A stretch of DNA of 64,000 nucleotides from Neostapfia colusana (GCA_030760725.1 JASWHV010000012.1:82844968-82908967), one strand, 5' to 3'. Counted from the first letter of the stretch, positions 11,780-22,444 are shown. Translations and numbers: made by a program. The notes: generated by a model from the letters alone, not told the origin.

Positions 11780-12163
11780 CTTTCCAGGGATGATTCAAGG
11801 TGACTCAAAAATCTTCGAGAACATTGCATCGGCGACCGCGTTGGCTCCGGGACCGGGCACCGATGACAGGTGGACCCAAGCCGCCCAACTGAAGCGGTGG
11901 GTCGAGGAGTCAGTCGCCCCAGAAGACAAACCAGCAAGGCGCTTCGGCGGTTCCGGAAAAAGGCACCGCGGCGTGCAGAAGCGGCAGCCTAGGGAACCGC
12001 CGCAGTAAAAGCAACCATCAAGTGGGCGCACGCTCCCACGATCCCGCGGCCGTTCGCGCTCCGGCTGCGGTCGATGCGAGACTTAGAGAAAGTGTGCGGA
12101 TCAGAAGAGACGGAGGTCCCACCTCGGGCTCGCTATCTCCCCCGAGATGGGCCCGGGGGCCAC
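11780..12163. other. Tat internal tail: leader of the antisense ORF and possible polypurine tract
   Basis: No gene. GC-rich sequence separates the antisense ORF promoter from the LTR. The last bases before the LTR (12151-12163) read GCCCGGGGGCCAC. As a plus-strand polypurine tract this is G-rich but not purine-pure, so support is moderate. Confidence 0.45.
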
Positions 12164-13258
12164 TGTCGGTACCTGCGATATAGGGTACCCCCGCGCACAG
12201 GGGAAAATGCCTAAGGAACTCGCCCTTCTCCGCAGGGAGAGCTCCAAAGGCGCCACGCGTCCGGCGGGGCCGGACCTCCCTCTCCTCAGAGGAGAGCTCC
12301 GGACCCGCCACATGGCATACAGAAGCCGGACCTCCCCCTCCGCGGGCGAGGGGTCCGAAGGTGCCACGTATCCGGCAGGGCCGGACCTCCCTCTCCTCAG
12401 AGGGGAGCTCCGGGGCCGCCACGTGGCCGACAGAAGCCGAACCTCCCCCTCCGCGGGGAGAGGTCCGGAGGCTCCACGTGCCCCACGGGCCGGGCCCTCC
12501 TCTCCTCTCAGAAGGGCTCTGGGCCCGCCACGTGGCAGCAGAACCGCGCTGCCTGCCCCCGAGCGATAGGCAGCGGGCGTAAAGACGCCCCATACCTTGC
12601 CCGTACAAGGCATTCAAGGCCCGCGTCTTCCCATGACGCGGAGACACAGAGCACGCCTCTGTCAGGTGCCGTTGTGCCCAGTCGCATCACAGACTGGCGC
12701 GCGGTGTCAGAACCTGCCAGCCAATAAACACCACGACAAGACATCCCATGCCGTCTGCGCCGTCATCAACCACTACGACCAGCATGCGGCATGGGCAGGG
12801 CGGCAAGATGGAGACTCGGAAGCCTTCGCCAGAGACAACTACCGGCATAACTGCAGATACAGTAGATAACAGTCAATCTCCCCGGGACCACCTTTCGGGT
12901 TCCGGGCCCCCTTGTAAGCCACCCGAGTCTTGGACTATAAAAGACTCGGGTAGGCGACGATAGAAAGGGTTCGCACTCGGCAACTCATACGCTAGCCATT
13001 CACACCCAAGCTGTAACTCACCCCCAAGCTCAGGACTCCGGCCCTGAGCAGCAAGCAATACAGCGAGCTCCATAGCTCGCCGTGGACGTAGGGTTTTACG
13101 CTCCGGCGGCCTGAACCACGTAAAACCTCCCGTGTCAAGCTCTTACTAACTCGTCCATCCGCGCAAGCTCTCCGCAAGGGACTAGCCCCACCGAAAAAAG
13201 AACCTCCGTGGGCTGCCCAGTGCAGGCCCGGGGGAAGTGTCAACCGAACACTTCGACA
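12164..13258 (+). mobile_element. Complete Tat-type LTR (1,095 bp)
   Basis: It starts TGTCGGTACC and ends CTTCGACA, so TGTCG/CGACA are inverted at the ends. The U3 part (to about 12540) has about six GC-rich units of roughly 58 bp with CCACGTGG-like cores. A TATA box at 12935 fixes plus orientation. To the right, family A reverse transcriptase sequence resumes at once, so the Tat element inserted into that pol. The right flank is GCATG; the left end of this element is not in the window. It is probably the 3' LTR, with the antisense ORF upstream of it. Confidence 0.8.
12935..12943 (+). promoter_or_regulatory. TATA box of Tat LTR
   Basis: CTATAAAAG sits between matching GAGTC/GACTC arms, about 320 bases before the LTR end, on the plus strand. 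It sets the transcription direction of this LTR. Confidence 0.65.
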
Positions 13259-13579
13259 GCATGGATCGAGTTTCTTTTCTTGGCTATGTTGTGACACCAC
13301 AGGGAATTGAAGTTGATCAAGCCAAGGTGGAGGCGATACACAGCTGGCCGACTCCTACCACGGTCACACAAGTACGAAGCTTTCTCGGACTTGCTGGATT
13401 CTATCGTCGTTTTGTGAAAGACTTCAGTACCATAGCAGGCCCACTGCATGAACAAACTAAATAAACATTGAGAGCATGAACGTTAAGTATCAACAAGCCG
13501 GTAGCAAGGATTTGAAACCATATATGGGCGAGGAAGACACATTTGAGTCGAGGACGACTCAATTGCAAGAAGAGGAGGA
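13259..13579 (+). pseudogene. Family A (CRM-like) pol remnant with two internal deletions
   Basis: The frame from 13261 encodes the end of reverse transcriptase (DRVSFLGYVVTPQGIEVDQ, then SFLGLAGFYRRFV), matching the intact region in the copy at 35108-35887. At about 13446 it jumps to the integrase C-terminal region (AKYQQAGS-like). It jumps again at about 13508 to DLKPYMGEEDTFESRTTQL. The first breakpoint lies in TGCATGA, present at both parental sites in the other copy, and the second in a short GCA/G match. These are deletion scars from short repeats. A polypurine tract (AAGAAGAGGAGGA, 13567-13579) ends the segment. The left side is cut by the Tat LTR. Confidence 0.8.
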
Positions 13580-14598
13580 TGATGCGGACATCGCTACCGT
13601 TGATACAACCACAACACCAGCCCATTCACCACTCTCAGCTAATCAAGGTCCAATGAAACGCGCTCATGCACGTCAACTTAATTATCAGGTGAATTCATTC
13701 CTGGTTGTTCAAAGTAATTATCCTTCAAATGGGGACCTATTAAAGCCTTGTGATGACCTTGTTATTATTAGGTGCTTGGGAATTGATCCAGCTAGGAGTG
13801 ATGGAGAGATTAATGCAATAAAGGATGCTCCACCCGAGGGGAAATCTTGAGGCTGAGGCCATGTAATAAAGAGAGATTTAGACAAATAAGGAAAGGAACA
13901 AGGGGAATCTCGTCCAACTTTGCTGCTGGACGAAATTCCCTCTTTCTTCCCCCATTTAAAGATAGATGTGCTATAATAAGGAAAGAAATAGAGGAAATCA
14001 TATCCTGCCTTGCTGCTGGATAGGTTTCCCTCTTTATTTTCCTATTAAATGGTAGTCTATCACAGAAAAAGGAAGGGAATAAAGGAGATCACGTCCTACC
14101 TTTGTTGCTGGATGAATTTCCCTCTTCCCTCCCCTGTTTAAGTAGTCCAAGAGTTCCTTGACAGGGCGGGTTTTGTTTTCTGTAAGTTTAGCCATTGCTA
14201 CTTCCTTGTAATGCAAGTGTCGACGAGACCTTCCGATTACTTGAATCAGAACCCCAACTTTTTCACACCCGTGAGTGTTTGCTTGTTATCTTGTTCTTGC
14301 TTGTTCTTCGATTGCTTGCAGGTTCAATGCTGTTCTTGGCACGGCAAGTACAGCAACAACAGGAGCCGGTGTAACTATCATTAAGGCGCAGCATCCTTGT
14401 GGTTGTTGTAGTCGGGTAGCACAACGTCGACCTCCACCCGAATCGTAGTTACCAGGAGACGGTGTAACTGTCGCTCAAGGCGCCACACCATTCTGGTTGT
14501 GGTAGTCGGGCAGCCAACGTCGGCCTCCACCAAATTCTTTCATTACCAACATCTCTCATCAAAAGATAGGGCGTCCCCCGTACCCGTTGGGTTCATCA
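13580..14598 (+). mobile_element. 3' LTR of family A copy 1 (1,019 bp)
   Basis: It begins TGATGCGGACATC after a polypurine tract and ends GGGTTCATCA; TGATG/CATCA are inverted. Same-length copies lie on the minus strand at 32430, 39042 and 41297. A TGATG start followed by a GACATC-like word recalls CRM-clade LTRs. The pol frame continues into it: about 89 codons, including PMKRAHARQLNYQVNSFL, before a TGA at 13848-13850. The right edge meets CACTA transposase sequence, the insertion target. Confidence 0.88.
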
Positions 14599-16559
14599 AT
14601 CTAGATAGACACGAAACATAACAGATAAGAGTCTTTCTACGATAATGTGATAATCATGACTCTTTAATCCAGTGAGGTTTCCTGTGTTCACATTCACGGC
14701 TCGTTTCAGGCTAGCTGCGTAACCATCTGGGAATTTCAAAATTTTCAACCATTTCATGACTTCTTTCTTTTCTTTAGATCGAAGACAGAAAGAAGCACGT
14801 GGCTTGCCACCAATTTCAGATAATTCAATAGTTGGACGGTGACAAATGTCTACCAAATCTAGTCTAGCTTTTATATTATCTTTCATTTTACTAGACATAT
14901 CCATGCATGTGCTTATGATATTTTCGGTCATGTTACGCTCTTGATGCATCACATCAATGTTGTGTATTAGAATCAATGACTTCACATACGGTAGCTCCCA
15001 AAGTCCACATATGTGAGTCCAATTGTGTTCCACGCCATAACCTACGAAATATCTAGGACGAACTTTGTTTGGCACCAGTTTGTCCAACATATCAGAAATT
15101 TCTCACCCGTTGAGACGTTTCGGTGGTCCTTTAGTGACAATGGTATTCTTTCTAAAGACATGCCTCTGTTGCCTAAATATGTTATTCAAAGGCAACCAGC
15201 GTCTGTGACAATCGAAGTAAGATATCTTGCCTCCATGAGTTAGTCAAAAGCAATCCGTGTCCGAAGCACATATCGGACAGGTCAAACGACCGTGAGTGCT
15301 CCATTCAAAAAACATGCCGTATGCTGGCAAATCATGGATGGACCACAAATAAGCAGCTCGAAGTTTGAATTTCTGCTTCTTTTAACTATCGTACGCTTCG
15401 ACTCCTGTCCACAACTGTTTCAATTCTTTGATCAGCGGTTTCAACATCACGTTGAAACGTGACCCAGGATGATCAGGTCCACGTACAATGATGCTGAGGA
15501 ACATGAACTCGTTCTCCATACACAAAGCCGGTGGCAGATTGTAGGGAATGACAAATATGGGCCAACAGGAGTATGGCGTGGCGTTTATACTGAACGGTGA
15601 GAATCCGTCTATCGCTAACCCGATGCGAACATTTCTCGCATCACGAGAAAATTCTGGATCAAAACGGTCTAGCGCCTTCCATGCATCACCGTCGGACGGA
15701 TGCGTTAAGAATTCTTTGTTCTCACGTTTACCTTCTTTATGTCATCTCATGTGTCTAGCAGTTCTTTTTGAAAGAAACAACCGCTTCAACCGAGGTGTCA
15801 TAGGTAAGTAACAAAGCTGCTTATATGCGACATCTGTCATCACATTATCGTCATTATCATTAACACCTTCGACATACCTCGGTTTATCACATTTCAAGCA
15901 CATGTTCTCGTTGGGGTACTCTTTTTAAAATAGCATGCAGTTGTTTGGGCACACATCGATTTTCTCATAATTCATACCAAGACCAGATATCCGGATCTTC
16001 GACTGATACATATCTTTAGGCGCTTTATGAGGTTGTGGAAGGATATCGCATATCATTTTCATGATATCATTATAGCAGTTGATAGAAAAAAAATACTTAG
16101 ACTTAATTGCCATAAATCTAGTCAAAAAAGCAAGGACGGTCACATCCGTGTGTTCATGCAACGGCTGTTTGATTTCTTGAGCTTCTCGAAGAAATCGTCC
16201 GCCTCCTTTGTAAGAGGATCCTTCACTTCCAGAGCTTCTAGCATCTCATCCATCCTATCAACCCCTGTTATATCATCATCCTCATCCACTTCTACTATGT
16301 CTCGAGGTTTAGTCTCGCCGTGGAAAGTCCACACCTCATAACTTGGCGTGAAACCGTTTCGACATAAGTGAAACGATAGTTCCAATCTGCTCAAAAACTT
16401 GGTATTCCGACATTTCGTACATAGACACCGCACCTTATCATCAGTTGACAATGAAAATGCTCGATCCAAGAATTTGTCTAACTTGATGTACCACTCATCC
16501 GAGTGACCACCAGTTCTGCTCTTCGAGCCAGTATACATCCAACTACGGTCTTCACCCAT
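14599..16559 (-). pseudogene. CACTA (En/Spm) transposase, TNP2-like, decayed and truncated
   Basis: From ATG 16559 the N-terminus matches the transposase-associated domain (DRSWMY near the start, then CLCTKCRN). Downstream fragments in shifting frames match the Transposase_21 core (ALDRFDPEFSRD, RNVRIGLAIDGF, LRAAYLWSIHDLPAYG, FDCHRRWLPL). A clean 164-codon stretch (15090 to 14599) ends in the DUF4218-like motif LTGLKSHDYH. About ten in-frame stops or frameshifts break it. The C-terminal remainder is removed by the family A LTR at 14598. The enzyme would cut CACTA termini; this copy cannot be functional. Confidence 0.88.
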
Positions 16560-17352
16560 GTTTGACTCTGCAGTTTAAAGCCGAAGCAATTATCGTTAAT
16601 ATATGCAGGATTTATCCTGCTTCTGACGAGACACAATACCTAAAGCCCAACAAAATTTTAGCAGCATAACCTCGCTTGTTTTACACTGCACTCCCAATAA
16701 ATGGTGCAGTTCTTCAAGCTTTGGGGTCAACTGTCCAACAACAAGGAAGGAGGCGAGGAAATAACGAAAGAGGAGGAATGAACGGGAGAAAACCACCCGT
16801 CGGGGCCCACCATCCACCTGCTGTAGCTTGTCGTAAATAATGACATATTGGGGACGAACGACGATTACCGTCGCCAATTATGGCCTGGAAATTTTATTTG
16901 TGACGGTTACCGCTCATCGGGGCCGCCGCCACGTAGTCGTGAGCGGTCTCGGGGTGTGTGAGTCGGGGCCGGATATATCCCGTTTAGGGTTGCCCGTCGC
17001 AATTTATTTTACTTGCGACGGCTTTTTCTTTGGCCGTCGCAATTTATTTTACTTGCGACGGGAGGCGGGCGCGGCGGGAGGTGGGGGAGGCGGGGCGCGG
17101 TTGCGGGAGGCAGGGGCGGCGGGGCGCGGCGGCGGGAGGTGGGAGGCGTGGGCGGCGGGAGGCGCGTGTGGCGGGAGGCGCGCGCGGCGGAAGATAGCGC
17201 GGCGTTGGCGGGAGGCGGGTGCGGCGGGGCCAGCGACGGGAGGCGGGGGAGGCGGGGGGGTGGCGGGTAAGCTGTCCCTCCTTAATTTATTCACGACGAT
17301 CGACCATCGCAAATAATCCTAGCCGTCGCAAATCATCGCGTTTCCTGTAGTG
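16560..17352 (-). mobile_element. CACTA element terminus with subterminal repeats
   Basis: The end at 17352 reads CACTACAGGAAACG on the minus strand, the CACTA signature. Subterminal words of the form TTGCGACGG or CCGTCGCAA recur around 16867-17060 and 17295-17335; such repeats are the usual transposase binding sites. They flank a very GC-rich block (17058-17270) of GGCGGGAGG words. This end belongs with the TNP2 pseudogene to its left. 16560-16866 is non-coding leader. Confidence 0.8.
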
Positions 17353-18479
17353 TTGGGCTGGGCCCTAAATGTACCGTGTCGAGCCGGACCCTAAATAGCT
17401 TGTGCCAGGCTGGGCCGGCCCGACTATTTATATAATTATTTAGCACTTCAACAATCAAAGTAATATTTAAACAATTACGCTACTAATCAAATAATTAATA
17501 TATAAAACTATAAATTAAATAAGAAATTAACTAATTAAACGATTTGAACAACTAGTTATTCCATTGCTGAAACTAATTTAACAACTATTTAAATTGATTT
17601 AAACTATAAACTAACTACAAAAAACAATTTAATTGCCAACTTAATTACAAAATACTCTAAAACAATATTCAATTAACTCTACTCTAACTAAATCTAACTA
17701 ACAACAAGAAAAAATTAAAAAATGCATGAACATAGGTTACCGAGAGGCGCCGGGCGCCGGAGGCGGCAGGTGGGGGTGGCCGGGCGCTGGGGCCTGGAGG
17801 CAGTGGGTGGCTGGGCTCCGGAGCAGGGAGGCGGCGGGTGGCCGGGCGCCGGAGCCGGAGCAGGGAAGCGACGGTGACGGGGGAGCAGCGTGCACGACGG
17901 GCGGCGAGAGCCGGGCGGCGGCGCGCTGGGCGGTGGACGCGGGCAGACAGGGGCTGGGCGGCAGCCGTAGGCCGGTGCGTGGCGGCCGCGGCAGCGGCGG
18001 GCGGCCGAGCGAGGGCGGATGGGCGCGGAGCGGCGGCCGGCGGCCGGTGCGCGGGCGGTCGGGCGCGGGGCGGCGGACGGCGGCCGGTGCGCGGCGGCGG
18101 GCGGCCGAGCGGCGGCGGGCGGAGGACGGGCGGCGGCGGACGGGCGCGGGACGGCGGCAGTTGTGTGAATCGGGAGGTGCCCGATCGACTATATTGGGGT
18201 CATTTGCCATGGCTTAATTGCGACGGTATTTCCATCGGCCATTGCAAACAAGCTTTTAATTGCGACGGTTGCTAAATTTACGACGGCCACAGGTTCGGCC
18301 GTCGTAAATAAATGCTATTTGTGACGGCTGCAGTCGTAGCCGTCGCAAATAAGGTACTATTTGTGACGGCTACTATATTTGCGACGGCCTACGGTTAGTC
18401 GTCGCAATTTAATTTATTTGCGACGGGACACCGTCGCAAATAATTCTAACCACCGCAAATGATCAGGTTTTCTGTAGTG
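17353..18479 (-). mobile_element. Second CACTA terminus with subterminal repeats
   Basis: The end at 18479 reads CACTACAGAAAACCTGATCA on the minus strand. Eight or more TTGCGACGG-type words lie at about 18215-18460, inside a GC-rich block (17736-18175), the same design as the first end. The left portion (17353-17735) has a GGGCTGGGCC motif followed by an AT-rich stretch that I cannot assign. Long frames in the GC-rich block are low complexity and are not genes. Two right ends without a left end suggest nesting of two CACTA elements. Confidence 0.7.
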
Positions 18480-19492
18480 ACTGTTTTCCTGCCATGTGCT
18501 CGCATGAACTGGTCATTTAATCTACGGCAAGTAAACCACCATCTCATGCTACCACATCAACAAACCAAGCTTGACTAGATCTCCCCCGATTTATATTCAT
18601 TATCAACATCAAGTTCTCATTATCATTGTTCATATGAGTGCAGTAACTAAACACATTCTATCCCGCTTCCCATAACCCGTAAGCTAAGCAAAGCAAAAAG
18701 CAAAAACGACCATACCCGACTTATCAACTTTGCCGGCGACAAGGGTGGTTAACAAAACTAGTAAACTCCAATAAAAGGGTTTCCAATCAAGTTGACTCAA
18801 GCATGTATGTTTTCCCAAACAAAACAGTTTCTAAAACATGGGATCAATATGGTCAAGGGGCACTTGTCTTGTTCCTGTGGCTTCTGTTGCTCACTGATCT
18901 CAAATTCTTGGTGCTGTAGTCCTTCGTAGATAGCTCCCTGAGCTTGTCCTTCTACTCATGATCACGCACATACAAGATTTACAGCAATTAATCATCATGC
19001 ACAAATTTTACTCAAGATGCAATGGTGTAGATGCATGCTGATCCTATGGTGCAGTTTAGTTTGTACGTGTTCTTGCATGTTTTAATGGGCTTGCAGGGGG
19101 TTTTACGGTGAACAAGGATGTAAGAATCAAGTGTGGATGTGGTAATGATCTTGACTTAAGATCTAGATCAATTCTACCGTCAAAAACCGATCAACACGTG
19201 ATCGGTCCACACGAAAAGGCTTCTGTTCGAAGAAAACAGATGCGAAGAAAACCATGATGATGTCGTAAGGTGGTAACAAAGACCTACCTCAGCCTTCCTC
19301 CTAGCAATGGCGGCAAGACAGTTCATCGGCTCTCTTCTGGCGACGGCAAACGTGATGGGGCTCGTCGGCGGTCTCACCGGTGGCTGAACTCCAACGAAGG
19401 GGGTTGACTCGGCGAGCTGGGGCTAGGGCTTTCAAGCCGCCGACTTAGGGAGAGAAAAATAGGTACGTGGTTGCAGCCAAGGGTTTCGGGTT

Positions 19493-19504
19493 CTATTTAT
19501 AAGG
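19493..19504 (-). promoter_or_regulatory. TATA box of the long minus-strand LTR
   Basis: CCTTATAAATAG on the minus strand is followed by a GC-rich leader, the same layout as the Tekay LTR promoter. Confidence 0.5.
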
Positions 19505-19617
19505 GGTGAAAGAAGAGTCCTACTCTGATTAGATTTCAAATAAGAGTCCTATTCAACTTGTTTTGGATCTTAACAACTTATCTCTAATTGATTTGGTGCG
19601 TAGCAACGTGGAAATCG

Positions 19618-20505
19618 TGTCGGTTTCCTCAGTATCGGGTATTCCCGCGCGTACAGAAGGAAAAACCGTCTAAGGCTCTCGTCCTTCTGCAGGGATAAGC
19701 TCCGGAGGCTCCACGTGTCCAGCGGGGGCCTGGTCTCCCTTTCCCGCAGAGACAAGCTCTGGTTGTGCCGCGTGTCAGGCGGGCGGGACCTCCCCTCTCC
19801 TCAGAGGTGAGCTCCGTATGCGCCACGTGTCTTGGCGGGCGGGACCTCCCCTTTCCTCAGAGGCGAGCTCCGCATGTGCCATGTGTCAGTTCTGGATCTC
19901 CCCTCTCTTCGGAGGTGAGCTCTGAGAGTGCCACGTGTCAGAGCCGGACCTCCCCTCTCTTCGGAGGTGGGCTCCGGGTGTGCCACGTGTCCAGCAGCGT
20001 CAGACTTCCTTTCTCCTCAGAGACGAGCTCCAAGGTCGACACGTGTCCAGCGGGGCGGACCTCTCGGAGGCGAGCTCCGAGAGCGACACGTGTTCAACAG
20101 TGTCAGACCTCCCTTTTTCTCGGAGGTGAGCTCCGAGGGTGACACATGTCCAGTAGTGTCGGACCTCTCGGAGGCGACCTCCGAGAATGACATGTGTCCC
20201 GTAGGACCGAACCTCACTCCCTCCGCAGGGGTGAGCTCCGAGAGCGACACGTGTCCCGCGGGGTTGGACCTCGCTTCTCCACAGAGACTAGCTCTGAAGG
20301 CGCCACGTGTCCTGCGGGGCTGGGCCTCGCTTCTCCGCTGAGGCTAGCTCCGGGGACAACACGTATCCCATGGGGCCGGACCTCGCCCCTCCCGCAGAGG
20401 CAAGCTCCGAGCCTGCCACGTAACCAGTAGTGCCGGACCTCACCCCTTTTTGCAGGGATGAGCTCCGAAGGCGCCACGTGGCCGGCGGGCCGCGAGAAGT
20501 GTCGA
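19618..20505 (+). repeat. Tat-type LTR U3 with about 15 tandem GC-rich units
   Basis: The start TGTCGGTTTCC, then GGGTATTCCCGCGCGTACA, is a diverged form of the Tat LTR start at 12164. About 15 units of roughly 55 bp follow. Each has GGACCTC(n)CTC, a short CTC/GAG inverted repeat, AGCTCCG and a (C/A)CACGTGT core. At least nine keep an exact CACGTG, the G-box/ABRE core bound by plant bZIP and bHLH proteins. The usual end of the LTR (CTTCGACA) is missing. It is either a truncated Tat LTR inserted in the host LTR or part of that LTR's own U3. Confidence 0.75.
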
Positions 20506-20631
20506 CGGCGCTCTCGGTGGATTGGAATTGGCTCTTTTTAGCTATCTTTCACCTGTTCTACTACTTTTTTTAAAATATTTCTCTATATGAAATATATATG
20601 CATGCATGAATACGAAATTGAGGGTGTCACA

Positions 20632-22050
20632 ACTTGTCAGCATCCGTGCCATCCACATGTTCTTCTTGGGTTCCTGCAATGTCAGTGGCAAGCATAGCAT
20701 ATATGGTGTTTTCAGAATCACTAGCTGAAGAATACTCACCATTGTCACGGATAATCAGCGTGCGTTTGTTGGGACAGTCCCGTATCACGTGACCCTTTAC
20801 AGCGGTGGCATTGAATATCCTTGGTGCGTCCAGAGAAGGAGGCACCCTTTGTTGCTGGATGTGGCGCTGGATTTTTTGCTACTGCCTTGTCACGCGGAGT
20901 GCTGCTAGGTGGTGATGGCGCTGCTGGGGGTGACATGGCGACAGGCTTAGGGCCTGAGTGGAATGACGTGGTGCGACCTGCAAAAGAGTTAGCTTGTGTC
21001 CTCGCATGTCGTCCCTGCACTTCACGTTCATCTTTACAAGCAAGATGGAATAAACGAGTAATATTAGTGTACTCCTTATAATCAAGAACATCCTGAATTT
21101 CACGGTTTAAACCACCCAAAAAACGTGCCATAGAAGCGCCATTGTTCTCAACTAAACCACAACGAAGCATACCAGTTTGCAGCTCCTGATAGTACTCTTC
21201 AACAGTGTGTGTACCTTGTTTTAAACGCTGTAGTTTATTAAGCAAGTCGCGAGCATAATATGAGGGAACAAATCTGTGGCGCATAAGGACTTTTAAAGCA
21301 TCCCAAGTGGTAGGGATTTCAGTGAGATGTTTGTTGCAATGTTTGCGCCACTAAATAGAAGCAAAATGGGTAAACTCACTAGTAGCAGCTTTAACTTGAT
21401 GGTTTGCAGCAAAAGCATGACATGCAAATTTTTTATCCACAGCAAGTTCCCGCTCAATATAAGCATCAGGATCATATGTACCATTGAATTCAGGTATAGT
21501 GAGTTTAATCTTAGAGAAAAAATCATTCTGGTTACGTACCCCGCGACGACGTCCGTGCTGGCGACGACGGGCCTGAGTGTCGTGCTCGGTGTCGCCACCA
21601 TATTCAGTGTCACCCTGTAGCTCACCAAGTTGTTGGGACTCCTCAAGCCGTGTCATGATGGTGCCGAGGGTGTTGTTGGTAGTGGCTTGGGCTGTTCTTA
21701 ATTCCTAGAATGCCGTTCCAGCTTCAATTTGTGCTGTTTCAAGCGTACCAAGGCGTTCGTTGGTGACGTAAATATCTTCAGCGAGGCCATCAAGTTGCAG
21801 GCGCATTTGTTGCTCAAAATGCTGTATGATGCCCTTGGTACGAGGGGAATGTTGAAGGGCTTTCTCATCCTTCAGATCCCCCAAGGGTCCTGCCATAGTT
21901 AGTGCAAAGACAAGAGAAACAAGGAACAAAATAGTATGTCCTACAGCTAGTGTAATGGGTTGTAGATCAGGGCGCTCAAAATAAAAAAACGTTATCAAGG
22001 TCTTACTTGTTCTTACCATGCCTGATGGAATACGTCTTGTACTCTTGGTC
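20632..22050 (-). pseudogene. Gypsy gag, family A relative, truncated
   Basis: The probable start is ATG 21896 (MAGPLGDLKDEK). HSPRTKGIIQHFE aligns with HSPRTRGIIQHFE in the family A gag at 38191. Then come a linker, the Retrotrans_gag core (RFVPSYYARDLLNKLQ, VEEYYQELQTGMLRCGL, MARFLGGLNREIQDVL) and a zinc-knuckle region beginning IQCHRCKG, in several frames. There are stops at about 21706 and 21350 and frameshifts near 20850. The 3' side is cut by a long LTR at 20631, so protease and pol are missing. The 5' side is cut by the copia LTR near 22050. It once packaged element RNA; it is now dead. Confidence 0.82.
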
Positions 22051-22442
22051 TGTGTGGCCCCTAGTTAGGACAGCATCTCAGTCCCTGTTAGGACAGCATA
22101 TTAGTCCTTTGGTAGGACAGCATCTTAGTCCTTGTTAGGACAGCATCTTAGACCAAGAGGACAGCATATCAGTCCTTATTAGGACAGCATATTAGTCCTT
22201 TGGTAGGACAGCATCTTAGACCAAGAGGACAGCATTTCAGTCCTTGTTAGGACAGCATATTAGTCCTTTGGTAGGACAACATCTTAGACTAGCATCTAGG
22301 TATATGCTTGGATGCCTCAGCTATAAATATGTAACCCCAACCCCTAGGTTGGGCATGGCATTGTGTGTGGAATGAAACAAGAAAAATTTTCCCAACTCTT
22401 AGTGTCATCCTCTCCATGAGAGTAATACTTCAGATACTAACA
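22051..22442 (+). mobile_element. Ty1/copia LTR
   Basis: It ends ATACTAACA at 22442, two bases before the primer site. The best left terminus is TGTTAGGACAGC at 22086 (TGTTAG/CTAACA inverted); TGTGTGGCCC at 22051 is the alternative because repeat units begin before 22086. It has a TATA-like CTATAAATAT at about 22321. It was inserted in the gag leader of the A-related element to its left. Confidence 0.75.
22066..22291 (+). repeat. Ten 22-bp units in the copia LTR
   Basis: The unit (TT)AGGACAGCATNTTAGTCC(TT) recurs ten times, grouped in a higher-order period of about 68 bp (variants ending AGTCC or AGACC). It occupies most of the U3. Confidence 0.8.
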
Positions 22443-22444
22443 AG

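Larger units (their letters stand above)
18480..20631 (-). mobile_element. Long LTR, minus orientation, truncated, with inner Tat-type repeats
   Basis: Its minus-strand start at 20631 reads TGTGACACCC, like other Tekay/Del-type LTRs. A TATA box (minus, 19493-19504) and a GC-rich leader (19300-19440) are followed by AT-rich sequence to 18480, where the CACTA end interrupts it. To the right, gag sequence of an A-related element resumes immediately, so this LTR element inserted there. The block 19618-20505 inside it is annotated separately. The lineage assignment is from general layout only. Confidence 0.5.

Noticed and set aside
12101..12650. Repeat-rich frames on both strands over the Tat U3
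   Set aside because: The roughly 58-bp units keep several frames open by chance; they are promoter repeats.
9202..13258. A single Tat element with LTRs at 9202 and 12164
   Set aside because: The two LTRs are inverted relative to each other, and the left one starts inside the ORF without a purine tract.
13862..14598. A shorter family A LTR starting TGTAATAAAG
   Set aside because: The target repeat ATTCC flanks the longer form ending CATCA at 42315, and a purine tract directly precedes TGATGCGG, so the LTR is 1,019 bp, not 737.
17049..18275. Long GC-rich frames (Pro-, Arg- and Gly-rich proteins)
   Set aside because: They are low-complexity translations of CACTA subterminal repeats, open in several frames and both strands.
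22066..22291. CRISPR-like repeat array
   Set aside because: Units are contiguous without unique spacers and lie in a plant copia LTR.
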